Assembly: GCA_903922545.1 (NCBI GenBank)
Contig: CAIXUE010000062.1
Location: 1 to 10,469 of the forward strand
Reading direction: 5' to 3'
DNA from: an uncultured Alphaproteobacteria bacterium
GTDB lineage: Bacteria; Pseudomonadota; Alphaproteobacteria; Micropepsales; Micropepsaceae
Length of the DNA stretch: 10,469 nucleotides
A program made the translations under genes and the position numbers. Positions 1 to 6,113 of the stretch are shown piece by piece (within the stretch, counting starts at the first letter, position 1; each line of letters begins with the position of its first letter). The notes beneath the pieces were generated by a model. It was not told where the DNA came from, did not search any database, and was given only the letters and a program-made list of their open reading frames with translations.

Positions 1-354
1 CAGCACGGTCTTGATCGCTTCCAGCAATTCCTCGGGCGCCGCGTTCTTGCTGACATAGCCGCGCGCGCCGGCCTGCATGGCCCGGGCGGCATAGACCGCT
101 TCGGTGTGCAGCGAAAAGACCAGCACCTTGATCTGCGGCGCCGCGGCCAGGATCCGGCGCAGCAATTCCAGGCCGCCCAGCCCGGGCAGGTTCAGGTCCA
201 AAATCAAAAGGTCGAAATTTTCCGACGCCAGTATCGCCAGCGCCGCTTCACCGGTCGCGCTTTCGGTCAGGATTGCGCCGTCCAGCCCCGCCAGCAATTT
301 GCGGATGCCCGAACGGACGATGGCGTGATCTTCGACAAGATGAATGGTGGTCAT
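1..354 (-). CDS. NarL/FixJ-type response regulator, receiver domain (3' end outside window)
   Basis: This is the N-terminal 118 residues of a response regulator; the reading frame is still open at base 1. The receiver fold is clear: acidic pair E8/D9 (sequence LVEDH), phospho-acceptor D53 in LLILDLNLPG, switch serine S81 in VLVFS, and conserved lysine K103 in GYVSKN. The style of the receiver (VEDHAIVRSG at the start, GARGYVSK near the end) is that of NarL/FixJ proteins, so a LuxR-type helix-turn-helix output domain is expected beyond the edge but is not seen. The start ATG overlaps the stop of the upstream histidine kinase as ATGA, so the two are translationally coupled and very probably form a cognate pair. 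A purine-rich GGGAG lies 11 nt upstream, inside the kinase gene. Confidence 0.9.
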   Translation of the reverse strand, partial: MTTIHLVEDHAIVRSGIRKLLAGLDGAILTESATGEAALAILASENFDLLILDLNLPGLGGLELLRRILAAAPQIKVLVFSLHTEAVYAARAMQAGARGYVSKNAAPEELLEAIKTVL

Positions 355-1661
355 GCGTCAGCCATCTCCCGCGTCCTGGCATTTGGCAAAAGTGCGCATA
401 TCCGCACACCATGCCCGGCCTGCTCGACGCGGAACTGGCCGGACAGCGCGCGCACCCGTTCCGCCATGCCTTTCAGGCCCATACCGTCCTCGCCAGTGCC
501 TTCGGAAAAACCCACGCCGTCATCTTCCACACTCAAGACCGCCTGATCCTTGTCCTGAACAAGTTCGATGCGTACCGCGCGCGGATGGCCGTGGCGCACC
601 GCATTGCTCATGCTTTCCTGCACGATGCGATAAACGGCTTCTTCACCGCGCCGGTCCAGCGCCACGCCCGCGCCGATGCGGCGCTCGAACCGGATTTCGG
701 GATGGCGGCTTTTCCAGAAGGCGATCAGGTCATCAATCGCAACCTCAAGACCGAAATCCAGTTCGCTCACCGGCTTCAGCTGGCGCAAAATGTTTTTCAC
801 ATGGCGCTGGATGTGCAGCGCCGCCTGGCGGATGGCGCCGGCGCGCTCGCGCAATGCCTCGTTGCCGGATTTCGCCACCGCATCGGCATCCACCTGGATC
901 GCGAACAGATAAGGCCCCACTTCATCATGCAGGTCGCGCGCAATCTGCGCGCGTTCTTCATCCTGCAAGGTCAGGATCTGTTGCTCCAGCCGCTGGTTGC
1001 TGCGGCGGTAATCCGCCAGCCGCGCCGCCATGTGATTGAAGCCCTTGGCCAGCGCGCCCAGTTCGGGCGGGCCTTCCTCGCCCAGCCGCGCTTCGTAGTC
1101 ACCGTCGGAAATGGTGCGAAGCCCGCTCTGGAAATGGCGGAAGAAAAGCAGCGAACGGTCGATGATCAGCCAGACGCACAAAAGAATGATGGCCGAGAAC
1201 AGCGCCATGGCGGCAAAACCATCGCGCGCCAATTGCCAGATCTCACCAGTCTCGTTCGCGGCATCGCTTTTCAGCAAAAGAATGCAGGGAAATCCCTCCA
1301 GCGGGATCGCGATTTTTTCCGTCAATACCGGCGGCGCGATCAGGGCGGCGAACCAGGCCGGCGCCTGCTGGCTGACCGGCGCGAGTTTGGAAGCGACGAT
1401 TTCCTGATTGGTCTCATTCAGCAGCGAAGCGCGCACATGGCGCTGGCCGTCAAACCCCGCAATGACTTTGCGCATGGTGACGGTGTGCTGCACATCGCCG
1501 ATCAGTGTGTCGCGCACTTCATCGCGCGCGCCCTGGAATGCGGTGCCCACTTCATCGCGCACCGCCGCGCGCGCCGACAGCATCAACGCCGCGCCGCCCA
1601 GCAACAGGGCCAGCAGCAGCGAGGCGGCAATCGACAGGATCAGGCGCAGCTTGAGCGACAT
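351..1661 (-). CDS. Membrane sensor histidine kinase, HAMP + HisKA_3 + HATPase (NarX/MoxY-like)
   Basis: A 436-residue sensor kinase. Residues 7-28 form a first membrane helix, about 30-147 a short periplasmic segment, and 148-167 a second helix; a HAMP linker follows to about 222. The HisKA_3 dimerisation domain carries the motif DEERAQIARDLHDEVGP with phospho-accepting H245. The ATPase domain shows the N box around N353 (ESMSNAVRHGHP) and G boxes at 380-385 (DDGVGF) and 394-399 (MGLKGM). This class phosphorylates NarL-type regulators, and one is encoded immediately downstream with a 4-bp overlap. The short sensor segment resembles the LapD/MoxY type N-terminus (inference); the signal is unknown. 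I chose ATG at 1661, which begins directly at the membrane helix. A TTG at 1682 would add seven residues but lacks a good ribosome site. The gap to the upstream HWE kinase is 42 bp, consistent with one operon. Confidence 0.9.
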   Translation of the reverse strand: MSLKLRLILSIAASLLLALLLGGAALMLSARAAVRDEVGTAFQGARDEVRDTLIGDVQHTVTMRKVIAGFDGQRHVRASLLNETNQEIVASKLAPVSQQAPAWFAALIAPPVLTEKIAIPLEGFPCILLLKSDAANETGEIWQLARDGFAAMALFSAIILLCVWLIIDRSLLFFRHFQSGLRTISDGDYEARLGEEGPPELGALAKGFNHMAARLADYRRSNQRLEQQILTLQDEERAQIARDLHDEVGPYLFAIQVDADAVAKSGNEALRERAGAIRQAALHIQRHVKNILRQLKPVSELDFGLEVAIDDLIAFWKSRHPEIRFERRIGAGVALDRRGEEAVYRIVQESMSNAVRHGHPRAVRIELVQDKDQAVLSVEDDGVGFSEGTGEDGMGLKGMAERVRALSGQFRVEQAGHGVRICALLPNARTREMADA

Positions 1662-1703
1662 GCCCGAGCAGATTATCGCCAAAACCCGGCGGAGTCTTGC
1701 GGA

Positions 1704-3059
1704 TCAGATTTTCATTTCCAGGGTGCAGACCACGCCCTGAACGCGGAATTCAAAGCAGGACCGGCCCCGCTCCTGCTGCACCGCCCGCTCGATCAGGGTC
1801 GAACCAAAGCCCTTGTGGCCGGACGGGCTCACGGGCGGGCCGCCTTCTTCGCGCCATTCCAGCTTCAGGCTGCGCCCGCCTTCCGGCGATGGCGCGATGC
1901 GCCAGCTCAGATTGACCGTGCCGTCCGCATTGGAAAGCGCGCCATATTTCACCGCGTTGGTGGCCAGCTCATGCATGGTCATCGCCAGCAGCAGCGCCTG
2001 GTTGGCGCTCAGAATGGCGTCATTGCCCGACACCGTGAAACGCTCGCGGCGGTTTTCGCGGAACGGCGCCAGCGAACGCTGGATCATGTCCAGCATCGAA
2101 ACCTGGTCCCAGCTTTGCTGGGTCAGAAGATCATGCGCTTCCGACAAGGCGCGCAGCCGCCCGGCAAAAGAATCCCGTTCCGATTTGGGGCCCAGCCGGA
2201 AGGTCTGCGCCGCGATGGCCAGAACCGTGCCCAGCGTGATTTTCACCCGGTGCTTGATTTCATGCAGCAGCAATTCCTTGCCCTGCTCGGCGCGCTTTTT
2301 GTCGGTGATGTCGCGCGCGATTTTGGAAGCGCCGATGATCTGGCCCAGCGCATTTTTCATGGGCGAAATGGTGAGGGAAAGATCGACCAGCGAGCCGTCC
2401 TTGCGCTGGCGCACTGTGTCGAAATGCTCGACCCGCTCGCCGCGCTTGATGCGTTCGATGATGCCGGGCTCTTCATCCAGCCGGTCTTCCGGAATCAGAA
2501 GTGAAACATGACGGCCCACCGCTTCCTCGGCAGGGTAGCCGAACACGCGCTCCGCGCCCTTGTTCCAGGTCTGGATGATGCCATCGAGTGTCTTGGAGAT
2601 GATGGCGTCTTCGGAAGATTCCACAATCGCCCAATATTGCGCCTTGGTGCGATCGGCATGACGCTCGCTGGCGTCCTGCAGGACATGCATGCCGCCGGTG
2701 ATTTCGCCCTTGGCATTTTTCAATGCGGTGGAATGGATGGAAAAATAAAGCGGGCTGCCATAAGCCCGCTCCAGAACGGCGGCTTCGTCCCGCGCGGGCT
2801 TGCCGCTCCGCAAGGTCTTCGCCATGGGCGAATCGGCATAAGCCAGCGGTGTCCCGTCCAGCCGGTTGAGTCTGAAATCGCCAACCCACATCTCGCCCGG
2901 CTCGGGCGCGCGGCCCCAAATCTCCATGGCCGCCTCGTTGAAGGCGGTGATCCGGCCCGCGGCATCGCTGATATAGGCGGCAAAGGGCAGGGCGCGCAGG
3001 ATTTCGTCACTGGCCGGGGTGTCACAAATCTCGTCATTGGCGGCCAGGTGCAGCGACAT
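1704..3059 (-). CDS. Soluble PAS-PAS sensor histidine kinase, HWE family
   Basis: A 451-residue kinase without membrane segments. PAS domains lie at about 20-130 and 145-255, the second typical (SSEDAIISK, GYPAEEAVG, DGSLVDLSLTISP). The kinase core is of the HWE/HisKA_2 group common in Alphaproteobacteria: histidine motif LLHEIKHRVK with H270 as likely phospho-acceptor, HELATNAVKYGAL around N368, and the diagnostic Trp/Glu pair W402/E404 in WREEGGP, followed by GFGSTLIERAV. At residue 274 an Ile occupies the place of the Asn usual in the HRVKN motif, which is odd but may be tolerated. A strong GGAGG lies 8 nt before the ATG. The gene starts the minus-strand signalling operon and is preceded by a perfect EcfG-type promoter. 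Many HWE kinases feed the PhyR/EcfG stress pathway (family knowledge). Its partner here could be the divergent single-domain receiver (inference). Confidence 0.9.
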   Translation of the reverse strand: MSLHLAANDEICDTPASDEILRALPFAAYISDAAGRITAFNEAAMEIWGRAPEPGEMWVGDFRLNRLDGTPLAYADSPMAKTLRSGKPARDEAAVLERAYGSPLYFSIHSTALKNAKGEITGGMHVLQDASERHADRTKAQYWAIVESSEDAIISKTLDGIIQTWNKGAERVFGYPAEEAVGRHVSLLIPEDRLDEEPGIIERIKRGERVEHFDTVRQRKDGSLVDLSLTISPMKNALGQIIGASKIARDITDKKRAEQGKELLLHEIKHRVKITLGTVLAIAAQTFRLGPKSERDSFAGRLRALSEAHDLLTQQSWDQVSMLDMIQRSLAPFRENRRERFTVSGNDAILSANQALLLAMTMHELATNAVKYGALSNADGTVNLSWRIAPSPEGGRSLKLEWREEGGPPVSPSGHKGFGSTLIERAVQQERGRSCFEFRVQGVVCTLEMKI

Positions 3060-3067
3060 TCAAAGTT

Positions 3068-3072
3068 CCTCC
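3068..3072 (-). promoter_or_regulatory. Ribosome binding site of the HWE kinase gene
   Basis: On the minus strand GGAGG, within GGAGGAAC, sits 8 nt before the ATG ending at 3057. It is the strongest Shine-Dalgarno match in the window and settles the start of the kinase. The GGAAC inside this string is not read as a -35 box, because no CGTT follows at the right distance and the gene begins at once. Confidence 0.75.
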
Positions 3073-3216
3073 ACATGCCAGGGTGCGAAAACGCGCATTG
3101 GGCTTGCCAGCCTGCGCCAGCGGCGGCAGACTTGGGGTAATCTTGATTTGACAATGGCTTAGAGGGTGACAGTTGACGCAACCCCTGAAGTTTTTGCCCC
3201 GGTTAGCTGACGGTGT

Positions 3217-3241
3217 AACGCGAAGATTCCATGAAAGTTCC
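3217..3241 (-). promoter_or_regulatory. EcfG (general stress sigma factor) promoter, perfect consensus
   Basis: On the minus strand GGAAC (3241-3237) is followed by exactly 16 bases and then CGTT (3220-3217). This equals the consensus GGAAC-N16/17-CGTT of the ECF sigma factor EcfG, which drives the alphaproteobacterial general stress response with PhyR and NepR. It lies in the divergent spacer and points at the HWE kinase and the two genes after it. The predicted transcript starts near 3210, giving an untranslated leader of about 150 nt. That leader is longer than usual, so a second promoter nearer the gene is possible, though I see no clear sigma-70 site. Confidence 0.65.
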
Positions 3242-3266
3242 CCATTTGCCGAATGCCTTTAGCCCC

Positions 3267-3291
3267 GGAACGAAATGTCTCGCGACCTGTT
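3267..3291 (+). promoter_or_regulatory. EcfG-like promoter, one mismatch, for the receiver/FGE-like pair
   Basis: On the plus strand GGAAC (3267-3271) is followed by 16 bases and TGTT (3288-3291), which differs from the EcfG -10 element CGTT only in its first, least constrained base. Transcription would start near 3298-3300, immediately before the ribosome site AAGGAAGGG (3304-3312) and the ATG at 3322, a natural spacing. Its -35 box stands 25 bp from that of the oppositely directed perfect EcfG site, so the spacer looks like a back-to-back stress promoter. The mismatch keeps confidence moderate. Confidence 0.45.
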
Positions 3292-3321
3292 CGCACCTGA
3301 CACAAGGAAGGGCCGTGATTT

Positions 3322-3702
3322 ATGCCCTCTGAAATAACCGGACTGGTTGTCGAAGATGAAGGCCTGCTCCGGCTTGAGCTGGCCGAAGAGCTGGGCGCTG
3401 CCGGCTGGCGGGTCGCGGAAGCGGCCAGCGGTGAAGAAGCCTTGCGTCTGCTGGACCAGGTCAAGGCGGGCGGCCAGGCGGTCGATTTCCTGGTCACCGA
3501 TATCCGCCTGGGCGGCCCGATTGATGGCTGGCAGGTGGCCGAAAGCTTCCGCCAGGCCCTGCCCAACCTGCCGGTGATTTATGTCTCCGCCAATCCGATC
3601 ATGGAAAACCGCAAAGTGCCCGGCAGCCTGTTTCTCTCCAAGCCGGTTGACGTGGACAGTCTCATCGCGCTTTGCCGCAAGCTGCTGGCGGATCGCCGCT
3701 GA
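3322..3702 (+). CDS. Single-domain response regulator (CheY-like receiver)
   Basis: A 126-residue protein that is a receiver domain and nothing more. It shows the acidic pair E11/D12 (VVEDEGLLRLE), phospho-acceptor D60 in FLVTDIRLGG, switch serine S89 in IYVSAN and conserved lysine K107 in LSKPVD. With no output domain it must act by protein contact or as a phosphate relay or sink. Small receivers of this form (VVEDE, TDIRL, DGWQVA) often sit beside HWE kinases in Alphaproteobacteria, and one is encoded divergently next door, so that kinase is the likely phosphodonor (inference). The FATGUY motif of one stress-pathway receiver class is not present. AAGGG lies 9 nt before the ATG. An EcfG-like promoter precedes it, and the next gene starts at the base after its TGA. 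Confidence 0.9.
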   Translation: MPSEITGLVVEDEGLLRLELAEELGAAGWRVAEAASGEEALRLLDQVKAGGQAVDFLVTDIRLGGPIDGWQVAESFRQALPNLPVIYVSANPIMENRKVPGSLFLSKPVDVDSLIALCRKLLADRR

Positions 3703-4584
3703 ATGCAGCTCGCCTCCGTCCTTGTGCTGGCGGGCCTGGCGCTGACCGCCAGCGCCAACGCCGATACCTTTCAGGAATGCACCACGTGTCCGCAGATGGT
3801 CGCGATCCCGGCGGGAAAATTCCTGATGGGCAGCCCGGCGCATGAACCGGGGCGTTTTGATTCCGAAGGCCCCCAGCATGTGGTGACGCTGAAGGCCTTC
3901 GCGCTGGGCAAATTCGATGTCACCAGCGACGAATTTCTCGCCTTCCTGCGCGCCAGCCGCTACCAGCCCAAACCCTGCAATCCGATCCTGAATCTGGGCT
4001 GGAAAGTCGAAGGCCGCGATCTGGCCTATCCGCCGTCACAGGATGAACCGCCGCGCTGGCCGGCGGTGTGCCTCTCGTGGCAGGACGCGCAGGCCTATGT
4101 CGCCTGGCTCAACATTCAGGTGAAAGCGGCCCATCCCGTGCTGGCCAATCGCGCGGGGCCCTATCGTCTGCCCAGTGAATCGGAATGGGAATATGCCGCC
4201 CGCGCCGGCACCAACACCTCGCGCTGGTGGGGTGACGACATCGGCAAGGCGAACGCCAATTGCAATGGCTGCGGCAGCGAATGGGACAATCATGTCCTGT
4301 CGCCGGTCGATGCTTTTGCCCCCAATCCCTTCGGGCTTTTGGGCATGCTGGGCAATGCCTGGCAATGGACGGGTGATTGCTGGCATCCCGATTATATCGG
4401 CGCCCCCGCCGATGGCAGCGCGTGGACGCAAGCCAACTGCGCCAAACACGTTTTGCGCGGCGGCGCCTGGAACAATGTGCCGATCTTCATCCGCTCCGCT
4501 TCAAGAAATGGAGCGGCATACGACGCGACAGACTTTGATTATTCCAGCCTCTCAAGCTTCCGCGTCGCCCGCGACCTACCTTGA
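3703..4584 (+). CDS. Secreted formylglycine-generating-enzyme-like (SUMF1/EgtB/PvdO fold) protein
   Basis: A 293-residue protein with an N-terminal signal peptide (about 1-20, ending in ASANA), so it probably works in the periplasm. The FGE-sulfatase fold is recognised from PAGKFLMGSP (36-45), the GKFDVT segment (69-74), YRLPSESEWEYAARAGT (154-170), FGLLGMLGNAWQW (210-222) and LRGGAWNN (251-258) with RSASRNG after it. True formylglycine-generating enzymes have a copper-binding cysteine pair just after the GGS motif; here that stretch (GGAWNNVPIFIRSASR) has no cysteine, so sulfatase activation is unlikely. The usual GNxWEW glutamate is Gln221. Cysteines cluster instead at 26/29 (ECTTCP) and 187/190 (CNGC). 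The start codon directly follows the receiver stop (TGAATG), implying coupled translation and shared stress control. The actual substrate is unknown; related proteins include non-haem iron enzymes and structural FGE-like proteins. Confidence 0.85.
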   Translation: MQLASVLVLAGLALTASANADTFQECTTCPQMVAIPAGKFLMGSPAHEPGRFDSEGPQHVVTLKAFALGKFDVTSDEFLAFLRASRYQPKPCNPILNLGWKVEGRDLAYPPSQDEPPRWPAVCLSWQDAQAYVAWLNIQVKAAHPVLANRAGPYRLPSESEWEYAARAGTNTSRWWGDDIGKANANCNGCGSEWDNHVLSPVDAFAPNPFGLLGMLGNAWQWTGDCWHPDYIGAPADGSAWTQANCAKHVLRGGAWNNVPIFIRSASRNGAAYDATDFDYSSLSSFRVARDLP

Positions 4585-4603
4585 TTTAACCCCCTCTGCT
4601 TTC

Positions 4604-4664
4604 GCTGGCCCGAGGGCCAGCTACAGCATCTCCCCCTTCTATGCGCTTCGCGCAGAAGGGGGAG
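4604..4664. repeat. Palindromic intergenic element (two hairpins, REP-like), possible bidirectional terminator
   Basis: Two inverted repeats stand side by side in the 100-bp gap between convergent genes. The first is GCTGGCCC (4604-4611) and GGGCCAGC (4614-4621). The second is CTCCCCCTTCT (4630-4640) pairing with AGAAGGGGGAG (4654-4664), with an inner GCGC-TTC-GCGC stem (4643-4653) and a two-base AT bulge. Hairpin pairs of the form C-run/G-run next to a GGCC stem recur as dispersed intergenic repeats in alphaproteobacterial genomes (general knowledge). No T-run follows on either strand, so it is not a textbook intrinsic terminator, though its place at convergent 3' ends suggests it ends or protects both transcripts. 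Confidence 0.6.
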
Positions 4665-4684
4665 GAGGGCCTGTGCAAGCCTTG

Positions 4685-5383
4685 CTAGTGCAGGACAGCA
4701 CGTGGATCCAAAGTGATGGCGATATCCATCACCGCATCATATTTACCCGGCGGCAGCGCGATGGGTGACGCCAAAATCGCCGCATTGCGCGCGCTCAGCG
4801 CCAAGCCGTGAAACAGCTTGTCGTGATTGAAGCGGTCCTGGTCCACGATCTCGATATTCGAAATCACGCCCGCCCGCGTCATCTTCAACCGTATCGCCAC
4901 CGGCGTGCCGCGCGCCGCATCGCTGTCCAGCGCCGGCCACCAGCGCCGCAAAATCTGCGCCCGCACAAAATCGGCCAGGGCATAACCGCCGCCCGTGCCG
5001 TTGCCGCCGCTGGTGCCGTCATTGTCGGCGGCGGGCAGGGTGCTGGCGGCACTCGTAAGGTTCGCCATGCTGGCGATGCGCGCTTCCAGCGCGTCAGGCG
5101 GCGGCGCCACCGCCTTGGGCGTCTCGCCCACCGCTTTGGGCGCGCGCGCCTCGCGTGGGCGCGCCACCTCAGGCGCGCCGCCCGCCGGTCCCGGCGTGAC
5201 CACCGGCAGCTGCACCAGATCCACCAGCATGGCTTTCAGTGGCGGGGCGGTCAGCACCGCCGGATGGCTCAGCGACCACAACAGCCACAGCGCCAGCAAA
5301 GCCCCATGCAGCAGCAGCGAGGCGCCGAATCCAGCGCCGCTCTTCTGCCATCTCTGGTTCCAGGCATGGACCATCGCCGCCAT
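4685..5383 (-). CDS. TolA/TonB-like envelope protein, orphan
   Basis: A 232-residue protein built like TolA or TonB. It has a short basic cytoplasmic N-terminus, one membrane helix at about 19-38 (ASLLLHGALLALWLLW), a Pro/Ala-rich linker at about 56-120, a Gly-rich stretch (GGNGTGGG, 126-133) and a compact C-terminal domain from about 134. The C-terminus (RNAAILASPIALPPGKYD, then ITLDPR) matches the end of alphaproteobacterial TolA proteins, which normally read like LKLPxxKYD...FDPR. It lacks cysteine in the usual A-C-x-P position, having A205-S206-P207 instead. No tolQ, tolR, tolB, pal or exbBD gene is near, so it is either a TolA paralogue or a dedicated TonB. The ATG at 5383 is preceded at 9 nt by GGAG; a TTG at 5410 would add nine residues. 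Role in energy transfer across the envelope is inferred. Confidence 0.75.
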   Translation of the reverse strand: MAAMVHAWNQRWQKSGAGFGASLLLHGALLALWLLWSLSHPAVLTAPPLKAMLVDLVQLPVVTPGPAGGAPEVARPREARAPKAVGETPKAVAPPPDALEARIASMANLTSAASTLPAADNDGTSGGNGTGGGYALADFVRAQILRRWWPALDSDAARGTPVAIRLKMTRAGVISNIEIVDQDRFNHDKLFHGLALSARNAAILASPIALPPGKYDAVMDIAITLDPRAVLH

Positions 5384-5481
5384 TAAAGCCCGCTCCGGCC
5401 GGGCTGGCAAAGCTGCAAGAATTTAATGGAAAACAGCCTCAGGCTTGCGATGCGGAGGCCAGAGGGGGTACTCAAAGACCT

Positions 5482-6093
5482 ATGAAGATTCATCTGCACA
5501 AGGGCGACCTGCCCAATGGTCTTGATCTGGGCAAACTGGTCGCGATCGACACCGAAACCCTGGGCCTAAATCCCAACCGCGACCGGCTGTGCCTGGCGCA
5601 ATTGTCGGCCGGCGACGATGTCTGCCATGCGGTGCAGTTCGCGCCCGGCGGTTACGCCGCGCCCAATCTCAAAAAACTGCTGGCCGATCCGTCGGTCACC
5701 AAACTGTTTCACTTCGCCCGGTTCGACGTCGCCATGTTCCGCAAATATCTGGGCGTGAATTGCCAGCCGGTCTATTGCACCAAGATTGTCTCCAAGCTGG
5801 TGCGCACTTACACCGACCGCCATGGCCTGAAAGATCTGGTGCGCGAACTTTTGAATGTCGATCTTTCAAAGGAGCAGCAAAGCTCCGACTGGGGCGCCGC
5901 CGATCTCAGCGAAAAACAGCTGGCCTATGCCGCCAATGACGTCGCCTATCTGCACCAGCTCAAAACCGTGCTGGACGGCATGCTGGCGCGCGAAGGCCGC
6001 ACGCATCTGGCCAAGGCCTGTTTTGATTTTCTCCCCACCCGCGCAGAATTAGACCTCGAAGGCTGGGAAGAGACAGATATTTTCGCGCATTAA
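5482..6093 (+). CDS. nrnC: NrnC-type 3'-5' oligoribonuclease (RNase D-like, DEDDy)
   Basis: A 203-residue single-domain exonuclease. The DEDDy catalytic set is complete: D23 and E25 in AIDTETLGL, D82 in FHFARFDVAMF, and Y149/D153 in YAANDVAYL. Its length, the opening (IHLHKGDLP), the central stretches VYCTKIVSKL and RTYTDRHGLK, the QQSSDW motif and the ending GWEETDIFAH agree with alphaproteobacterial NrnC rather than full RNase D, which carries extra HRDC domains. NrnC finishes RNA turnover by degrading dinucleotides, including pGpG from cyclic-di-GMP breakdown (family knowledge). The start at 5482 fits the family length; the frame stays open upstream to 5239 but that part overlaps the divergent TolA-like gene and lacks family sequence. 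AGAGGGGG lies 14 nt before the ATG. It converges with the S41-like gene, leaving a 20-bp gap. Confidence 0.93.
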   Translation: MKIHLHKGDLPNGLDLGKLVAIDTETLGLNPNRDRLCLAQLSAGDDVCHAVQFAPGGYAAPNLKKLLADPSVTKLFHFARFDVAMFRKYLGVNCQPVYCTKIVSKLVRTYTDRHGLKDLVRELLNVDLSKEQQSSDWGAADLSEKQLAYAANDVAYLHQLKTVLDGMLAREGRTHLAKACFDFLPTRAELDLEGWEETDIFAH

Positions 6094-6113
6094 ATTCTCC
6101 GCTGAGGGAGTCT

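Noticed and set aside
1662..1682. TTG start adding seven residues to the HisKA_3 kinase
   Set aside because: The extra residues precede the natural membrane-helix start and no convincing ribosome site stands before the TTG; the ATG at 1661 is simpler.
273..2504. 743-codon open frame on the plus strand
   Set aside because: It is antisense to the two kinase genes; its translation is rich in Arg, Gln, Ala and His with no domain pattern, as expected from the complement of GC-rich coding sequence.
3148..3153. TTGACA as a sigma-70 -35 box on the plus strand
   Set aside because: No TATAAT-like element lies 16-18 bases downstream, and it is about 170 bp from the receiver gene.
5239..5481. N-terminal extension of nrnC
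   Set aside because: The frame is open but lies over the divergent TolA-like gene, has low-complexity Ala/Pro/Arg content, and would make the protein about 80 residues longer than the NrnC family.
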